Source of the DNA: Candidatus Acutalibacter stercorigallinarum
GTDB lineage: Bacteria > Bacillota > Clostridia > Oscillospirales > Acutalibacteraceae
NCBI GenBank assembly: GCA_019112625.1
Contig: DXIW01000063.1
Span: forward strand, 1-61,758
Direction: 5' to 3'
Length of the DNA: 61,758 nucleotides
The notes under the pieces: generated by a model
The model's input: the letters and a program-made list of their open reading frames with translations, nothing else
Database searches by the model: none
Told to the model about the DNA's origin: nothing
Made by a program: the position numbers and the translations under genes
In this document: one piece after another, positions 33,310 to 41,474 of the stretch
How positions within the stretch are numbered: the stretch's first letter is position 1
How the letters are laid out: every line of letters begins with the position of its first letter

Positions 33310-33411
33310 CTAGCGAAAGACCAGCACGGAGAAGAGGGTGGCCACCAGCAGAAGGGCCAGCAGGGCGGCGGTGGCCCGCACGAAGAGCTTGCGGAATTTC
33401 TGGTTTCCCAT
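33310..33411 (-). CDS. 33-residue single-pass membrane protein
   Basis: A very short gene, found by reading the minus strand behind a strong ribosome binding site (AAAGGAGG, 9 nt before ATG at 33411). The product begins MGNQKFRKLFVRATAA and continues as one hydrophobic helix of leucine, alanine and valine, ending FSVLVFR at a TAG. The basic N terminus then helix is typical of small Firmicutes membrane proteins (DUF4044-like in size and layout, not proven). A consensus-like promoter lies upstream. Function unknown. Confidence 0.7.
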   Translation of the reverse strand: MGNQKFRKLFVRATAALLALLLVATLFSVLVFR

Positions 33412-33466
33412 AGGGGGCGGCCTCCTTTCTTGTGAGGGCATGGGCCCGGGACCAAAATTACTTTTT

Positions 33467-33495
33467 AGTTTACCATTTTTTTTCGGGTTTGTAAA
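33467..33495 (-). promoter_or_regulatory. SigA-type promoter for the 33-aa gene
   Basis: On the minus strand: TTTACA (33490-33495), a 17-bp spacer and TAAACT (33467-33472), with an A-rich spacer. Confidence 0.6.
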
Positions 33496-33525
33496 GGCGC
33501 TGTCCCGGGGAGTTGCGGCTGCCGG

Positions 33526-33554
33526 TTGACTTTATTTCCCGGTTGTACTACTAT
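33526..33554 (+). promoter_or_regulatory. SigA-type promoter for pdxY
   Basis: TTGACT (33526-33531), a 17-bp spacer and TACTAT (33549-33554). Divergent from the promoter of the 33-aa gene. Confidence 0.6.
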
Positions 33555-33615
33555 TTTGTGGGCGGGCCCTGCCCGCTTCCCGTCACTTTTGCTTACGAAA
33601 GGATGCTGAAGCCTT

Positions 33616-34482
33616 ATGACATATCAGAAAATGAGCTGCGCCGCCATCCACGACCTGTCCGGGGTGGGGAAGTGCTCCCTCACCGTGGCCCTGCCCATCC
33701 TCTCCGCCTGCGGGGTGGAGACGGCGGTGATGCCCACGGCGGTGCTGTCCACCCACACCGGGGGGTTTACCGGCTACACCTACCGGGACCTGACCGACGA
33801 CATGCTCCCCATGGCCGAGCACTGGAAGAAGGAGGGCTGCTCCTTCGACGCGGTGTACAGCGGCTTTTTGGGCAGCCCAGAGCAGATCGGCATCGTGGCG
33901 GAGATTTTCGCCATGTTCCGGGAGAAGGGGGCCTTTGTGGCCGTGGACCCGGTGATGGGGGACGCGGGCAAGCTCTACGCCACCTACACCAAGGAGATGG
34001 CCGACGGCATGGGCACCCTGTGCCGCAGCGCCGACCTGGTGATGCCCAACTTCACCGAGGCCTGCCACATTCTGGGCATGCCCTACCGGGAGGGCCCCTA
34101 CGAGGAGGCCTATGTGCGGGAGATTCTGGAACGGCTCTGCGCCATGGGGCCCAAAATGGCGGTGCTCACCGGGGTGTGGAGCGAGGACAGCCAGTTAGGG
34201 GCCGCCTGCCTGGACGCCGGTTCTGGGGAGCTGCAGTGGTGCATGGCCCCTCGGGTGCCCGGGGCCTACCACGGCACCGGGGACGTGTTCGGCTCCACCC
34301 TGGTGGCGGGGCTCCTAAACGGCATGGCCCTGTCCCAGGCCTGCCAGCTGGCGGTGGACTACACCCAGCGGGTCATCGTCACCACCCACCAGGTGGGGGG
34401 CGACCTGCGCATGGGCCCCAAGTTTGAGTGCCACCTGCCCTGGCTCTGCCAGAAGATGGCGGACTTCCGGGCGGGCCGGTAA
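33616..34482 (+). CDS. pdxY: Pyridoxal/pyridoxamine kinase (PfkB superfamily)
   Basis: A 288-residue kinase of the pyridoxal kinase branch of the ribokinase fold. The N-terminal signature HDLSGVGKCSLTVALPIL is near residue 12 and the mid motif AVDPVMGDAGKLY near residue 113. The catalytic region YHGTGDVFGSTLVAGL is near residue 218; its aspartate is the expected general base. It would phosphorylate B6 vitamers to give PLP, the cofactor of the aminotransferases in this window. It stands alone with its own promoter; a four-arm palindrome follows. Confidence 0.88.
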   Translation: MTYQKMSCAAIHDLSGVGKCSLTVALPILSACGVETAVMPTAVLSTHTGGFTGYTYRDLTDDMLPMAEHWKKEGCSFDAVYSGFLGSPEQIGIVAEIFAMFREKGAFVAVDPVMGDAGKLYATYTKEMADGMGTLCRSADLVMPNFTEACHILGMPYREGPYEEAYVREILERLCAMGPKMAVLTGVWSEDSQLGAACLDAGSGELQWCMAPRVPGAYHGTGDVFGSTLVAGLLNGMALSQACQLAVDYTQRVIVTTHQVGGDLRMGPKFECHLPWLCQKMADFRAGR

Positions 34483-34498
34483 CAGCGCTTCCCGCCGG

Positions 34499-34593
34499 CC
34501 CCCGCCCTCTCCGCCCCCGCCTGCGGCGGGGGCGCCCTGGCGCCCACGGGCGCCAGGGCAGGCGCGGCGCAGCCGCGCCGGAGAGGGCGGGGG
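34499..34593. repeat. Four-arm palindromic element 3
   Basis: A 14-bp outer stem CCCCCGCCCTCTCC (34499-34512 with 34580-34593) encloses three contiguous hairpins. Arm 1 is 34513-34533 (8 bp), arm 2 is 34534-34559 (12 bp, 2-nt turn) and arm 3 is 34561-34579 (8 bp, GCA loop). A single A separates arms 2 and 3. The rest of the 328-bp gap to paaK holds a promoter and nothing else recognised. Confidence 0.88.
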
Positions 34594-34681
34594 ACCAGGG
34601 CAAGAGGGCAGCCACCCCGGGCACACAGCCCAAAGGCCCCCAAAAATTCTGTAAAAACCACGAATTTTGCCCCCGCCGCCC

Positions 34682-34710
34682 TTGCAAAAACGGGGGAAAT
34701 AAGGTAAAAT
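34682..34710 (+). promoter_or_regulatory. SigA-type promoter for the paaK-ior cluster
   Basis: TTGCAA (34682-34687), a 17-bp spacer and TAAAAT (34705-34710), about 100 bp before paaK. Confidence 0.65.
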
Positions 34711-34810
34711 AAATAGAACTGCTTTTTCAAGTTAAAGCGCAAAAAGCGGCAGAGAAACCGTCTCCCGCCCAGGAGAGGCCGGGACGGCCGGGAAAGAAGG
34801 ACAAAAAACC

Positions 34811-36133
34811 ATGGAGACCAGGTTTTTCCAAAAAGACATCGAGACCATGAAGCGGGCGGACATCGAGGCCCTGCAGCTGGAGCGGCTGCGCTGGATGGTG
34901 GACTACTGCTACAACAACGTCCCCTTCTACCACGAGCGGCTGGGGGCGGCGGGCATCACCGCCGGGGAGAAGATCAAGACCCTGTCGGACATCCAGTACA
35001 TCCCCTTCACCACCAAGGACGACATCCGGGACAACTACCCCTTCGGCATGCTGGCTGTGCCCATGAAGGACATCGTGCGCATCCACGCCAGCTCCGGCAC
35101 CACGGGCAAGCCCACGGTGGGGGCTTATACCCGGGAGGACATTGAGAACTGGTCGGATTTTGTAGCCCGCCTGGTCACCGCAGTGGGCGTTACCGAAGAG
35201 GACATCATCCAGATCAGCTTCGGCTACGGCCTGTTCACCGGGGCTCTGGGGCTCCACTTCGGCCTGGAGAAGGTGGGGGCCACGGTCATCCCCGCCAGCT
35301 CCGGCAACTCGGAAAAGCAGCTGATGATGCTGCGGGACTTCGGGGTCACCGGCCTGGTGGCCACCCCCAGCTACGCCCTGTACCTGGGCGAGCTGGTGGC
35401 GGAGAGCCCCTACCCCAAAGAGGCCTACGCCAAGCTGAAGCACGGTATTCTGGGCAGCGAGGGCTGCACCGAGGAGATGCGCGCCCGCATCGAGGAGACC
35501 TTGGGCATCACCGTCTCCGACAACTACGGCATGACGGAGCTCACTGGGCCCGGCGTCTCCGGCGAGTGCTACCTGCGCCAGGGCCTGCACTTTGCGGAGG
35601 ACGCCTTCCTGCCGGAGATCATCGACCGGGACACCCTGGAGCACAAGGCCCCTGGGGAGGCCGGGGAGCTGGTGGTCACCACCCTCACCCGCAAGGGCAT
35701 GCCGGTGCTGCGCTACCGCACCAAGGACATCACCCGCCTGAACTACGAGCCCTGCGCCTGCGGCCGCACCCATGTGCGCATGGATAAGGTCATGGGCCGC
35801 ACTGACGATATGCTCATCATCAAGGGCGTCAACGTGTTCCCCAGCCAGATCGAGAGCGTGCTGGTGGGCACGGAGAAGGTAGGTCCCCACTACCAGCTGG
35901 TGGTGCGGAAGAAGAACTTCCTGGACACCCTGGAGGTGAAGGTGGAGCTCACCGACGGCAGCCTGCTGGAGAGCTTCGGCGAGCTGGAGGCCCTGCAGAA
36001 GAAGATCCACGACCGGTTAAAGAGTGTGCTGGGCCTGGAGACCCGGGTCACCCTGGTCTCCCCCAAGAGCCTGGAGCGCTTCCAGGGCAAGGCCAAGCGG
36101 GTGCTGGACCTGCGCAGCCAGCCGGAGAAGTAA
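34811..36133 (+). CDS. paaK: Phenylacetate--CoA ligase family protein (first copy)
   Basis: A 440-residue adenylate-forming enzyme. The ATP-binding loop is HASSGTTGKPTVGAY near residue 98, with SDNYGMTELTGPG near residue 238 and the C-terminal motifs GRTDDMLIIKGVNVFPSQIE near residue 333. These enzymes join arylacetates to CoA with ATP cleavage, or work in reverse to make ATP from aryl-acyl-CoA. It is directly upstream of iorA-iorB, and a second paralogue follows iorB. The pairing points to arylacetyl-CoA made from aromatic amino acids; the exact acid is unknown. Confidence 0.9.
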   Translation: METRFFQKDIETMKRADIEALQLERLRWMVDYCYNNVPFYHERLGAAGITAGEKIKTLSDIQYIPFTTKDDIRDNYPFGMLAVPMKDIVRIHASSGTTGKPTVGAYTREDIENWSDFVARLVTAVGVTEEDIIQISFGYGLFTGALGLHFGLEKVGATVIPASSGNSEKQLMMLRDFGVTGLVATPSYALYLGELVAESPYPKEAYAKLKHGILGSEGCTEEMRARIEETLGITVSDNYGMTELTGPGVSGECYLRQGLHFAEDAFLPEIIDRDTLEHKAPGEAGELVVTTLTRKGMPVLRYRTKDITRLNYEPCACGRTHVRMDKVMGRTDDMLIIKGVNVFPSQIESVLVGTEKVGPHYQLVVRKKNFLDTLEVKVELTDGSLLESFGELEALQKKIHDRLKSVLGLETRVTLVSPKSLERFQGKAKRVLDLRSQPEK

Positions 36134-36219
36134 GAACCCCCGCTTTTCTGGAAGCTGTGGGTCTGCTGTTTGTTTTCCATCGACGTTTCCGTTGAACAAC
36201 CATAGAGAGGAAGATCACC

Positions 36220-37944
36220 ATGAAACAACTTTACCTGGGCAACGAGGCCGTTGCCCGAGGCCTGTACGAGGCCGGGGTGCGGGTGGCCTCTGCCTACCCG
36301 GGCACGCCCAGTACAGAGATCACCGAGGCCGCGGTCAAATACCCGGAGATCAGCTGCGAGTGGGCCCCCAACGAGAAGGTGGCCACCGAGGCCGCCTGCG
36401 GGGCCTCCATCGCCGGAGCCAGGTCCTTCTGCGCCATGAAGCACGTGGGCCTAAACGTGGCCGCCGACCCCCTGTTCACCATGAGCTACATCGGCGTAAA
36501 CGGCGGTATGATGCTGGCCGTGGCCGACGACCCGGGGATGCACTCCTCCCAGAACGAGCAGGACTCCCGCAACTACGCCCGGGCGGCGAAGGTCCCCATG
36601 CTGGAGCCCGCCGACTCCGCCGAGTGCAAGGAGTTTACCAAGCTGGCCTATGGGCTTAGCGAGGAGTACGACACCCCCGTCATCCTGCGGCTCACCACCC
36701 GCATCGCCCACTCCCGCTCCATCGTGGAGACAGAGGACCGTCAGGACTTGCCCTTGAAGGAGTACCAGAAGGACCCCGCCAAAAACGTGATGCTCCCCGC
36801 CTTTGCCAAGCCCAAGCACGAGAAGGTGGAGGCCCGCACCCAGGCCCTCATCCGCTACGCGGAGACCACCCCCCTCAACCGGGTGGAGCTCAACGGCTCC
36901 AAAACCGGCGTCATCACTGCCGGGGCCTGCTACCAGTACGTGAAGGAGGCCATGGGCGACACCGTCAACTACTGTAAGCTGGGCCTGGTGTGGCCCCTGC
37001 CGGAGCAGCTTTTGAAGGGCTTCGCCGCACAGTGCGAGACCGTGTACGTGGTGGAGGAGCTGGACGACTTCATCGAGAACCACTGCAAGGCCCTGGGCCT
37101 TGCGGTCACCGGCAAGGAGAAATTCCCCCGCTGCGGGGAGTTCTCCCAGAAGTTGGTGAAAAAGCTCCTCACCGGGGAGGAGGCCAAGAGCGTGGCCCTG
37201 GAGGAGACCATCCCCGTGCGGCCCCCTGTCATGTGCTGCGGCTGCCCTCACCGGGGCGTGTTCTACGCCTTAAAGCGGGAGAAGGTCTACGTCAGCGGCG
37301 ACATCGGCTGCTACACCCTGGGCGCTTCCGCGCCCCTTTCCGCCATGGACGCCTGCATCTGCATGGGCGCCTCTGTCTCGGCCCTCCACGGCTACAACAA
37401 GGCCCGGGGCCCCGAGGGGGAGAAGAAGGCGGTGGCCGTCATCGGCGACTCCACCTTCATCCACTCCGGCATCACCAGCCTCATCGACATCGCCTACAAC
37501 GCCACCAACTCCGTGGTCATCGTGCTGGACAACTCCATCACCGGCATGACCGGCCACCAGCAGAACCCCACCACCGGGTACAACATCAAGGGCGACCCCG
37601 CCGCCGCCGTGGACCTGGAGGCTTTGTGCCGCGCCGTGGGCATCCGCCGGGTCACCGTGGTGGACCCCTACGATTTGAAGGAGGTCACCCGGGTGCTGAA
37701 GGAGGAGCTGGCCACCGAGGAGCCCTCGGTGATCATCAGCCGCCGGCCCTGCGCCCTGCTGAAGTACGTAAAGCACAAGCCCGCCCTGAAAGTGGAGCCG
37801 GAGAAGTGCATCGGCTGCAAGTCCTGCCTGGGGATCGGCTGCCCGGCCATCAGCCTGCGGGAGGGCAAGGCTGTGATCGACGGCACCCAGTGCGTGGGCT
37901 GCGGGGTGTGCACCTCCCTGTGCCCCAAGGGCGCCATCGGCTGA
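36220..37944 (+). CDS. iorA: Indolepyruvate:ferredoxin oxidoreductase, alpha subunit
   Basis: A 574-residue subunit. The N-terminal pyruvate-oxidoreductase-like domain begins NEAVARGLYEAGVRVASAYPG. The thiamine-diphosphate domain carries GDSTFIHSGITSLIDIAYN near residue 408. A C-terminal ferredoxin domain has CIGCKSCLGIGCP and CVGCGVCTSLCP (about 531-570). With iorB it oxidises indolepyruvate or other aryl-pyruvates to aryl-acetyl-CoA, reducing ferredoxin. GAGAGGAAG precedes the ATG. It lies between the two paaK genes. Confidence 0.95.
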   Translation: MKQLYLGNEAVARGLYEAGVRVASAYPGTPSTEITEAAVKYPEISCEWAPNEKVATEAACGASIAGARSFCAMKHVGLNVAADPLFTMSYIGVNGGMMLAVADDPGMHSSQNEQDSRNYARAAKVPMLEPADSAECKEFTKLAYGLSEEYDTPVILRLTTRIAHSRSIVETEDRQDLPLKEYQKDPAKNVMLPAFAKPKHEKVEARTQALIRYAETTPLNRVELNGSKTGVITAGACYQYVKEAMGDTVNYCKLGLVWPLPEQLLKGFAAQCETVYVVEELDDFIENHCKALGLAVTGKEKFPRCGEFSQKLVKKLLTGEEAKSVALEETIPVRPPVMCCGCPHRGVFYALKREKVYVSGDIGCYTLGASAPLSAMDACICMGASVSALHGYNKARGPEGEKKAVAVIGDSTFIHSGITSLIDIAYNATNSVVIVLDNSITGMTGHQQNPTTGYNIKGDPAAAVDLEALCRAVGIRRVTVVDPYDLKEVTRVLKEELATEEPSVIISRRPCALLKYVKHKPALKVEPEKCIGCKSCLGIGCPAISLREGKAVIDGTQCVGCGVCTSLCPKGAIG

Positions 37945-37998
37945 GGCCGGGTCCGGGCAGAACGACAGCGAATCCTGACGAATCAAAAGGTGGTCTAT

Positions 37999-38568
37999 AT
38001 GAAGAAAAGCGTTATGATCGTAGGCGTGGGCGGGCAGGGCACCCTGCTTGCCAGCCGTATTTTAGGCGACGCCATGATGAACCAGGGCTACGACGTGAAA
38101 GTCAGCGAGGTCCACGGCATGAGCCAGCGGGGCGGGTCCGTGGTGACCTACGTGCGCTGGGGCGACAAAGTGGCCTCCCCTGTCATCGAGACCGGCGAAG
38201 CCGACATCCTCCTGGCCTTCGAGCAGCTGGAGGCCGCCCGCTTCCTGCCCTATGTGAAGCAGGGCGGCGCAGTGGTCACTTCCACCCAAAAGATCGACCC
38301 CATGCCCGTGGTCACCGGGCAGATGGCATACCCCCAGGGCCTGCTGGAGGCCATCCAGGCCAAGGGCGTGAAGGTCCTGGCGGTGGACGCCCTGGGCCTG
38401 GCCGAGGAGGCCGGCTCCCAGAAGGCAGTGAACGTGGTGCTCATCGGCGCCATGGCCAAGCGCCTGGGCGGCGAAAAAGCTGATTGGCTGGCCGCCCTGG
38501 AGCGCTGCGTGCCCCCCAAGTTTTTGGAGATGAACCAGAAGGCCTTCGAGCTGGGCTACCAGGCCTGA
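37999..38568 (+). CDS. iorB: Indolepyruvate:ferredoxin oxidoreductase, beta subunit
   Basis: A 189-residue gamma-domain subunit of the 2-oxoacid:ferredoxin oxidoreductase family. The signature MIVGVGGQGTLLASRILGDA is near residue 6, and EVHGMSQRGGSVVTYVRWGD near residue 36. The ATG at 37999 has AAAAGGTGG upstream; a GTG at 37990 is less likely. It is paired with iorA 54 bp upstream, and both are needed for activity. It is followed by the second paaK. Confidence 0.94.
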   Translation: MKKSVMIVGVGGQGTLLASRILGDAMMNQGYDVKVSEVHGMSQRGGSVVTYVRWGDKVASPVIETGEADILLAFEQLEAARFLPYVKQGGAVVTSTQKIDPMPVVTGQMAYPQGLLEAIQAKGVKVLAVDALGLAEEAGSQKAVNVVLIGAMAKRLGGEKADWLAALERCVPPKFLEMNQKAFELGYQA

Positions 38569-38625
38569 CGGTGCTTCTGCCCCCTGCCGGGCCTGCCCGG
38601 AAACCCTGATACAGAAAGAGGATGT

Positions 38626-39939
38626 GTGAACCCCATGCCAAACTATTTCCAGCCAGAAATCGAGTGCGCCTCCCGGGAGACGCTGCGGGAGATCCAGTCC
38701 CAGCGCCTGCGGGACATGGTAAAGCGCTGCTACGAGAACGTGCCCCTGTACAAGAAGCGCTTCGATGAGATGGGCCTGAAGCCCGAGGACATCCAGTCCA
38801 TCGACGACCTGCACAAGCTGCCCTTCACCACCAAGCAGGACCTGCGGGATACCTACCCCTTCGGCCTGGTGGCCGTCCCCCGGGACGACCTGGCCCGGGT
38901 CCACGCCTCCTCCGGCACCACGGGCAAGCAGACCGTGGTGGCCTACACCGAGCACGACCTGGACGTGTGGGCCACTTCTGCGGCCCGGTCTATCGTGGGC
39001 TGCGGCGGCACTCACGAGGACTTCGTCCACGTGTCCTACGGCTACGGCCTGTTCACCGGCGGCCTAGGGCTTCACGATGGCGCGGAAAAGCTGGGGGCCA
39101 CGGTGATCCCCGTCTCTTCCGGCAACACCAGCCGCCAGGTGCAGATTTTGCAGGACTACGGCTCCGACATCCTGGCCTGCACCCCCAGCTACGCCATGTA
39201 CATCGGCGAGACCGTGCGGGACAAGGGCATCGACTCCCACAGCCTGCGGGTGCGCATCGGCATTTTCGGCGCCGAGCCCTGGACCGAGGAGATGCGCCGG
39301 GAGATCGAGAAGGCCCTGGCCATCAAGGCCTACGACATCTACGGCCTGTCGGAGATCGCCGGGCCCGGCGTGGCCTGCGAGTGCACCGAGCAGAACGGCA
39401 TGCACGTCCAGGAGGACTTCTTCTACCCCGAGATTATCGACCCCGCCACCGGCGAGCAGCTCCCCGACGGCCAGGAGGGCGAGCTGGTGTTCACCTGCAT
39501 CGGCAAGGAGGCCCTGCCCCTCATCCGCTACCGCACCCGGGACATCTGCTCCCTCACCCACGAGAAGTGCGCCTGCGGCCGCACCACCGTGCGCATGACC
39601 AAGCCCAAGGGCCGCACCGACGACATGCTCATCATCCGGGGCATCAACGTGTTCCCCAGCCAGATCGAGAGCGTGCTTCTGGACCTGGGCATGGACCCCA
39701 ACTACCGGATGATCGTGGACCGAAAGAACAACCTGGACACCCTGGAGGTGCAGGTGGAGATGAACGAGTCCCTCTTCTCCGACACGGTGCGCAACCTGGA
39801 GCGGGTGGAGCAGACCATCGCCAACGCCCTGCACTCCACCTTGAACATCGCCGCCAAGATCACCCTCCTGGAGCCCAAGTCCATCGAGCGCAGCGAGGGC
39901 AAGGCCAAGCGGGTCATCGACAAGCGGAAGCTGGTGTGA
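38626..39939 (+). CDS. paaK: Phenylacetate--CoA ligase family protein (second copy)
   Basis: A 437-residue paralogue of the gene at 34811. Key motifs are HASSGTTGKQTVVAY near residue 94, AYDIYGLSEIAGPG near residue 235 and GRTDDMLIIRGINVFPSQIE near residue 328. The start is GTG 38626 (GAGG 4 nt upstream) or ATG 38635. It differs enough from the first copy to suggest another acid specificity. It lies directly behind iorAB and is followed by an ACT-domain gene with its own promoter. In Methanogens and some anaerobes the iorAB-paaK linkage is known. Confidence 0.9.
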   Translation: MNPMPNYFQPEIECASRETLREIQSQRLRDMVKRCYENVPLYKKRFDEMGLKPEDIQSIDDLHKLPFTTKQDLRDTYPFGLVAVPRDDLARVHASSGTTGKQTVVAYTEHDLDVWATSAARSIVGCGGTHEDFVHVSYGYGLFTGGLGLHDGAEKLGATVIPVSSGNTSRQVQILQDYGSDILACTPSYAMYIGETVRDKGIDSHSLRVRIGIFGAEPWTEEMRREIEKALAIKAYDIYGLSEIAGPGVACECTEQNGMHVQEDFFYPEIIDPATGEQLPDGQEGELVFTCIGKEALPLIRYRTRDICSLTHEKCACGRTTVRMTKPKGRTDDMLIIRGINVFPSQIESVLLDLGMDPNYRMIVDRKNNLDTLEVQVEMNESLFSDTVRNLERVEQTIANALHSTLNIAAKITLLEPKSIERSEGKAKRVIDKRKLV

Positions 39940-39956
39940 TTTTCTTCCCGCCCGCC

Positions 39957-39985
39957 TCGACAAATCCTTTCCCGTATGCTATACT
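39957..39985 (+). promoter_or_regulatory. SigA-type promoter for the ACT-domain gene
   Basis: TCGACA (39957-39962), a 17-bp spacer and an extended -10 TGCTATACT (-10 at 39980-39985). Confidence 0.65.
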
Positions 39986-40029
39986 GAACATAACGAGAGG
40001 ACCGCTATCTTTTGGAAGGAGTTGACAGT

Positions 40030-40461
40030 ATGCAGATCCAACAGCTTTCTGTGTTCGTAGAGAACAAGCCCGGCCGCCTGGCGGAAATCACCGAGGCCCT
40101 GGCCGGGGCCGGCGTGGACATCCGCGCCATCTCCGTGGCGGATACCAGCGATTTCGGCATCCTGCGGGTGATCGTGGACAAGCCCCAGCAGGCCGTGGAG
40201 GCCTTGAAATCCCACGGGATGACCGTGTCCCTCACCAATGTGATCGCCGTGGGCTTCGACGACAGGCCCGGCTGCTTTGCCTCTGCGGTGCGGCTGCTGG
40301 CGGACAAGGGCTTCGACATGGAGTACATGTACGCCTTCATCAGCCGGGACAAGGGCAAGGCCTACGTCATCATCCGGGTCAGCCAGGGCGAGAAGGCCGC
40401 CGAGACCCTGAAGGCCAACGGCTTCGAGATCCTGGAGCAGTCCGCGCTGGACAATATGTGA
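40030..40461 (+). CDS. Tandem ACT-domain protein
   Basis: A 143-residue protein made of two ACT domains. The first (about 1-70) begins IQQLSVFVENKPGRLAEITEAL and the second (about 71-143) begins VIAVGFDDRPGCFASAVRLL. Each holds the NKPG or DRPG turn that contacts amino-acid ligands. No catalytic domain is attached. ACT proteins sense amino acids, and homologues commonly sit next to paaK-iorAB, so sensing of aromatic amino acids is likely but inferred. It has its own promoter and GGAAGGAG upstream. Confidence 0.85.
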   Translation: MQIQQLSVFVENKPGRLAEITEALAGAGVDIRAISVADTSDFGILRVIVDKPQQAVEALKSHGMTVSLTNVIAVGFDDRPGCFASAVRLLADKGFDMEYMYAFISRDKGKAYVIIRVSQGEKAAETLKANGFEILEQSALDNM

Positions 40462-40515
40462 GTATAAGCTAGGCCCCTGCGCCCACCCCGGCGCGGGGAC
40501 CCACCCCATCCCTCC

Positions 40516-40554
40516 GGCCCCCGCCTGTGTTTTGCAGGCGGGGGCCATTTTTTT
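40516..40554 (+). terminator. Rho-independent terminator after the ACT gene
   Basis: A perfect 12-bp stem GGCCCCCGCCTG/CAGGCGGGGGCC with a 7-nt loop, followed by A and T7. Confidence 0.9.
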
Positions 40555-40688
40555 GCTGTGATTTTTGGCGCGCAGATATACTTGTTTTGGAAGAGGAAGC
40601 CTCACTGACGCGGAAAGAAATTTCTTTTTTCTGCTCAGTTCTTCAAAGGGGGGCGCACCCCCCTTGTATCCCCCCCACGGGGGAGAGG

Positions 40689-40741
40689 TCTCACCTGCCG
40701 GTTCGGTCGGCGTTGGGAAAGCGCCACCGGCGCTTAACGCC
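40689..40741 (+). repeat. Core-hairpin module B1
   Basis: The identical 20-nt core (40689-40708) is followed by GGCGTT, bulge GGGA, AAGCGCC, loop ACC and the matching arms (40709-40741). It differs from A1 only in the loop (ACC for ACT). Confidence 0.88.
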
Positions 40742-40785
40742 TCCCCCGCACCCCCTCCTACGAGGCGTAAATTTTTATCTTGCCG

Positions 40786-40835
40786 CGAGTTTCGCGGATG
40801 CGAAACTCGACCGAGCAAGTCGAACGGCAGTGAGA
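40786..40835 (-). repeat. Core-hairpin module B2 (inverted, degenerate)
   Basis: On the minus strand, TCTCACTGCCGTTCG and a terminal CGGTC (40809-40835) echo the core with two gaps and an insertion. A perfect 10-bp hairpin CGAGTTTCGC-ATCC-GCGAAACTCG (40786-40809) follows. The GGG bulge is missing. Confidence 0.5.
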
Positions 40836-41006
40836 CTTGGCTCGTGCGCACATCCCCCCAAGGGCACGCTTGACCCGGGTGTACAGTAAAAATGACCCGT
40901 TTTTCTCTGTTGGAAACCCCTTTGTAGTAAGCCCAGGCTGAGCGGGTCCTTCCGGGGACGAATAAGCCAAAGTTTCGTGCCAGCGAGACTTGATTCGCCC
41001 CTCTCA

Positions 41007-41075
41007 GTCACGGCTTCGCCGTGACAGCGTCTCGCCTGCCTCCCTCCTTGAGGGAGGTGGCCCGGCAAAGCCGGG
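41007..41075. repeat. REP-like cluster of three hairpins
   Basis: Three hairpins follow each other: GTCACGGC-TTC-GCCGTGAC (41007-41025), CCTCCCTC-CTT-GAGGGAGG (41039-41057) and CCCGGC-AAA-GCCGGG (41061-41075). The first, with its CCCTCTCAGTCACGG lead-in, looks like a repetitive extragenic element common in Oscillospiraceae genomes, from memory. From here to cotJA nothing else is clear except a weak SigE-like CATACCCT at 41214. Confidence 0.65.
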
Positions 41076-41270
41076 TCGAAGGGAGTCTAAATGGGGATTG
41101 CCGGCGGGGGAGGGAAGAGGAGAGGAACCCCCAGCCACCTTTGGCCCCGTCTCACCCGCCTCCGCCCGCGCGGTCACGCGCCGCGCCCCCTGTCACGCCC
41201 TGCCCTGGCCGCGCATACCCTGTAGCAAGGGGACAAGGTCCCCGAAATCTACAGAAAAGAGGGAATTCAC

Positions 41271-41474
41271 TTGGCAGAAGAGATCACCGGCATGGCCTGC
41301 GGCCTGTACGAGGCCCTGAGCCCCCTGCCCCAGGACCCGGTGCCCGCTATGGCCTACGTGCCCTACCAGCAGTGGACCGGGGAGCTCCACCAGGCGGAGC
41401 GCGCCCTGGACGCCGGCACCCTGTTCCCGGTGCTGGATAAGCCCTTTACCGGCAGAAGGGGGGCGCCCCGATGA
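41271..41474 (+). CDS. cotJA: Spore coat protein CotJA
   Basis: A 67-residue coat-associated protein with the family pattern MAYVPYQQWTGELHQAERAL, then DAGTLFPVLDKPFTG (about residues 23-60). The start is a TTG at 41271 behind AAAGAGGGAA. It overlaps cotJB by 4 bp (ATGA). In Bacillus the cotJ operon is SigE-dependent and its products enter the inner spore coat; a convincing SigE promoter was not found here, only a weak CATACCCT at 41214. Confidence 0.88.
   Translation: MAEEITGMACGLYEALSPLPQDPVPAMAYVPYQQWTGELHQAERALDAGTLFPVLDKPFTGRRGAPR

Larger units (their letters stand above)
40652..40841. repeat. Non-coding element B (related to element A)
   Basis: It begins like element A with a hairpin (CAA-A-GGGGGG...CCCCCCTTG) followed by TATCCCCC and a G run. 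It then has a core-hairpin module (40689-40741), the block CCTCCCCCGCACCCCCTCCTACGAGGCG shared with A, and an inverted, degenerate second module (40786-40835 on the minus strand). Downstream 40842-40996 shows a short shared CCCCCCAAGGGCA and a weak hairpin with T5 at about 40876-40904, otherwise nothing recognised. Confidence 0.6.

Noticed and set aside
31176-33413. 745-codon plus-strand frame opposite metG
   Set aside because: Antisense shadow; MetRS on the minus strand has all class motifs.
40562-40889. Plus-strand frames over element B read as proteins (similar frames over element A)
   Set aside because: The same DNA is a hairpin-rich repeat, and its frames have no ribosome binding site and low-complexity content.
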